64,000 bases of DNA from Clusia tigrina (taxonomy: Eukaryota > Arthropoda > Insecta > Diptera > Clusiidae). The notes under the pieces were generated by a model. It did not search any database. It was not told the origin of the DNA and worked only from the letters and a program-made list of their open reading frames with translations. The stretch is from positions 98,254,542-98,318,541 of the forward strand of contig OV050032.1 of NCBI GenBank assembly GCA_920105625.2, given 5' to 3'. Position 1 is the stretch's first letter, and the number at the start of each line of letters is the position of its first letter. The position numbers were made by a program, and so were the translations under genes. Of this stretch, positions 62,982 through 64,000 are shown piece after piece.

Positions 62982-64000
62982 CGTAAAACCTTGAAATTTT
63001 GTGACAATGAAGTACCCGAGCCTCTTGTCAATTTAAGAAATCGCTCAAAACTATGCTACCCTAGATTCCCAAATCAAACACTGATTAAACTTCAAACGCC
63101 CCTAACTTCTTTACGGTACGTCCTACACCTATCAAAGTGTGCAACAAACAAATGCTTGTAACTTTTTACAGGAGCGTCATAAAACCTTGAAATTTTTTAA
63201 CAATGGAGTACCCGAGCCTCTTGTCAATTTAAGCCATCGCTCAAAGCTATGCTACCCTTGAGTCCCAAATCAAACACTGATAAAACTTCAAACGCCCCTA
63301 ACTTCTTTACGGTACGTCCTACACCTATCAAAGTTTGCAACATACAAAAGCTTGTAACTTTTTACTGGAGCGTCATAAGACCTTGAAATTTTGTAACAAT
63401 GAAGTGCTCGAGCCTCTTGTCAATTTAAGCCATCGCTCAAAGCTATGCTACCCTTGAGTCCCAAATCAAACACTGATAAAACTTCAAACGCCCCTAACTT
63501 CTTTACGGTACGTCCTACACCTATCAAAGTTTGCAACATACAAATGCTTGTAACGTTTTACTGAAGCGTCATAAAACCTTGAAATTTTGTAACAATGAAG
63601 TACCCGCGCCTCTTGTCAATTTAAGCCATCGCTCACAGCTATGCTACCCTTGAGTCCCAAATCAAACACTGATAAAACTTCAAACGCCCCTAACGGTACG
63701 GTACGTCCTACACCTATCAAAGTTTGCAACATACAAATGCTTGTAACTTTTTACTGGAGCGTCATAAAACCTTGAAATTTTGTGACAATGAAGTACCCGA
63801 GCCTCTTGTCAATTTAAGCTATCGCTCAAAGCTATGCTACCCTAGAGTCCCAAATCAAACACTGATAAAACTTCAAACGCCCCGAACTTCTTTACGGTAC
63901 GTCCTACACCTATCAAAGTTTGCAACATACAAATGTTTGTAACTTTTTACTGGAGCGTCATAAAACCTTGAAATTTTGTAACAATGAAGTACCCGAGCCT
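62982..64000. repeat. 11-unit HOR, copy 3, cut by the window end
   Basis: The third GCGTCGTAAAACC anchor is followed by AATTTAAGAAATCGC, AAAGTGTGCAACAAAC, ACAAAAGCTTG, GGTACGGTACG and GTGACAATGAAG units in the order of copy 1 (4300 bp earlier). It shares AATGGAGTACC (63202) with copy 2, so it mixes marks of both. The last 42 bases are the start of unit 328. Confidence 0.85.

Larger units (their letters stand above)
1..64000. repeat. 196-bp tandem satellite array filling the window
   Basis: Every stretch I read is a variant of the same 196-bp unit, all in one orientation. Landmarks such as CATAAAACC, GTCAATTTAAG, AAATCAAACACTG and TACGGTACGTCC recur at a 196-bp pitch. Phase tracking gives 327 complete units and a 42-bp partial one. 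The net shortfall against a perfect 196-bp ladder is 134 bp, accounted for by single-base indels, eight 3-bp-short units and three 37-bp deletions. Both window ends lie inside the array, so its true length is unknown. There is no intervening gene, transposon or unique DNA. Known families of this form are centromeric, pericentromeric or subtelomeric satellites; which applies here cannot be told from the sequence. I do not recognise the satellite family. Confidence 0.98.
52615..64000. repeat. Domain D: array segment with GGTACGGTACG 193-bp units
   Basis: The left part (52.6-54.8 kb) resembles domain B (CCTTTAAATTTTG with CATCGGTC; AATAAAG/CTATACGG units). From 54.9 kb on it gains private types: ACAAAAGCTTGTAAC with CATAAGACC and AAGTGCTCGAG, TAACGTTTTACTGAAGCG with CCCGCGCC and GGTACGGTACG, CTACTCTTGAG, AATTTAAGAAATCGC, and GCGTCGTAAAACC. 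None of the GGGTCATAAATCC units of domain C occur here. The array continues past the window end. Confidence 0.75.

Noticed and set aside
354..63942. Series of ~72-residue (219-nt) forward open frames as a multigene family
   Set aside because: They begin at TTG rather than ATG, overlap the next unit's frame by 23 nt, have no Kozak or ribosome-binding context, and differ by changes spread over all codon positions. Many sibling units are closed by TGA. They follow from the repeat alone.
1..64000. CRISPR array
   Set aside because: The repeat is a continuous 196-bp unit with no conserved-repeat and unique-spacer structure and no cas genes.
1..64000. CENP-B box
   Set aside because: No stretch of the unit fits the essential positions (TTCG....A..CGGG or its complement). 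CCCGAGCC fails at the required T after CCCGNN. This does not exclude a centromeric role, since many centromeres lack the box.
1..64000. tRNA-, 5S- or SINE-derived repeat
   Set aside because: No pol III B-box-like GGTTCGA word, poly-A tail, target-site duplication or RNA fold signature was seen in the unit.
1..64000. Transposon or retroelement insertions, telomere repeats, microsatellites
   Set aside because: The 196-bp phase is never broken by foreign sequence; all length changes are 1-3 bp or the 37-bp deletion. No simple-sequence runs beyond short A/T tracts.

Overview
The whole 64-kb window is one uninterrupted head-to-tail satellite DNA array. The repeat unit is 196 bp. Taking the conserved word CATAAAACC as the start of the unit, the first unit begins at base 1. 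Following the phase of the repeat to the end gives 327 complete units plus a 42-bp partial unit at 63959-64000. All units have the same orientation. I found no unique sequence, gene, RNA gene, transposon, inversion, telomeric repeat or CRISPR array. A typical unit is about 39% G+C, with a strong strand asymmetry (about 51 C against 26 G on the + strand) and about six CpG sites, which is not strongly CpG-depleted.

This points to a eukaryotic heterochromatic locus (centromeric, pericentromeric or subtelomeric) resolved by long reads. The host cannot be named from the sequence. The near-expected CpG level would suit a lineage with little CpG methylation, such as many invertebrates, but that is weak evidence. 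The many ~219-nt open frames are by-products of the repeat. They start at a TTG, run 23 nt beyond one unit, and rotate frame each unit because 196 is not a multiple of 3.

The information lies in the higher-order repeats (HORs), blocks of several units duplicated together and traceable by private variants. I divide the window into four domains. Domain A (about 1-11366) is marked by CCGCTTGTC and GTTATCGCTC variants, with 2-mer, 6-mer (1176 bp) and 10-mer (1960 bp) tandem duplications. Domain B (about 11367-22338) is marked by CTGGTGCGTC, TTTTTCTGG and CATCGGTC variants, with 4-mer (783 bp) and 9-mer (1764 bp) duplications. Domain C (about 22339-52614) is marked by 21 copies of a GAGGGTCATAAATCC unit (one with TAGGGTC) found nowhere else. 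It contains 2-mer, 13-mer (2513 bp), 7-mer (1373 bp), 11-mer (2155 bp, itself 6+5), 18/15/18-mer (3529/2941/3529 bp) and 4-mer (783 bp) structures, plus three copies of a unit with a 37-bp deletion. Domain D (about 52615-64000) is marked by eight 193-bp units carrying GGTACGGTACG, with 13-mer (2542 bp) and 11-mer (2153/2147 bp) HORs.

No single HOR runs through the window. The picture is of repeated local unequal exchange at many scales, with domain C apparently expanded inside older B/D-like sequence. Domain and block borders are estimates made by eye and may be off by tens of bases, since unequal exchange between similar units leaves no sharp edge.
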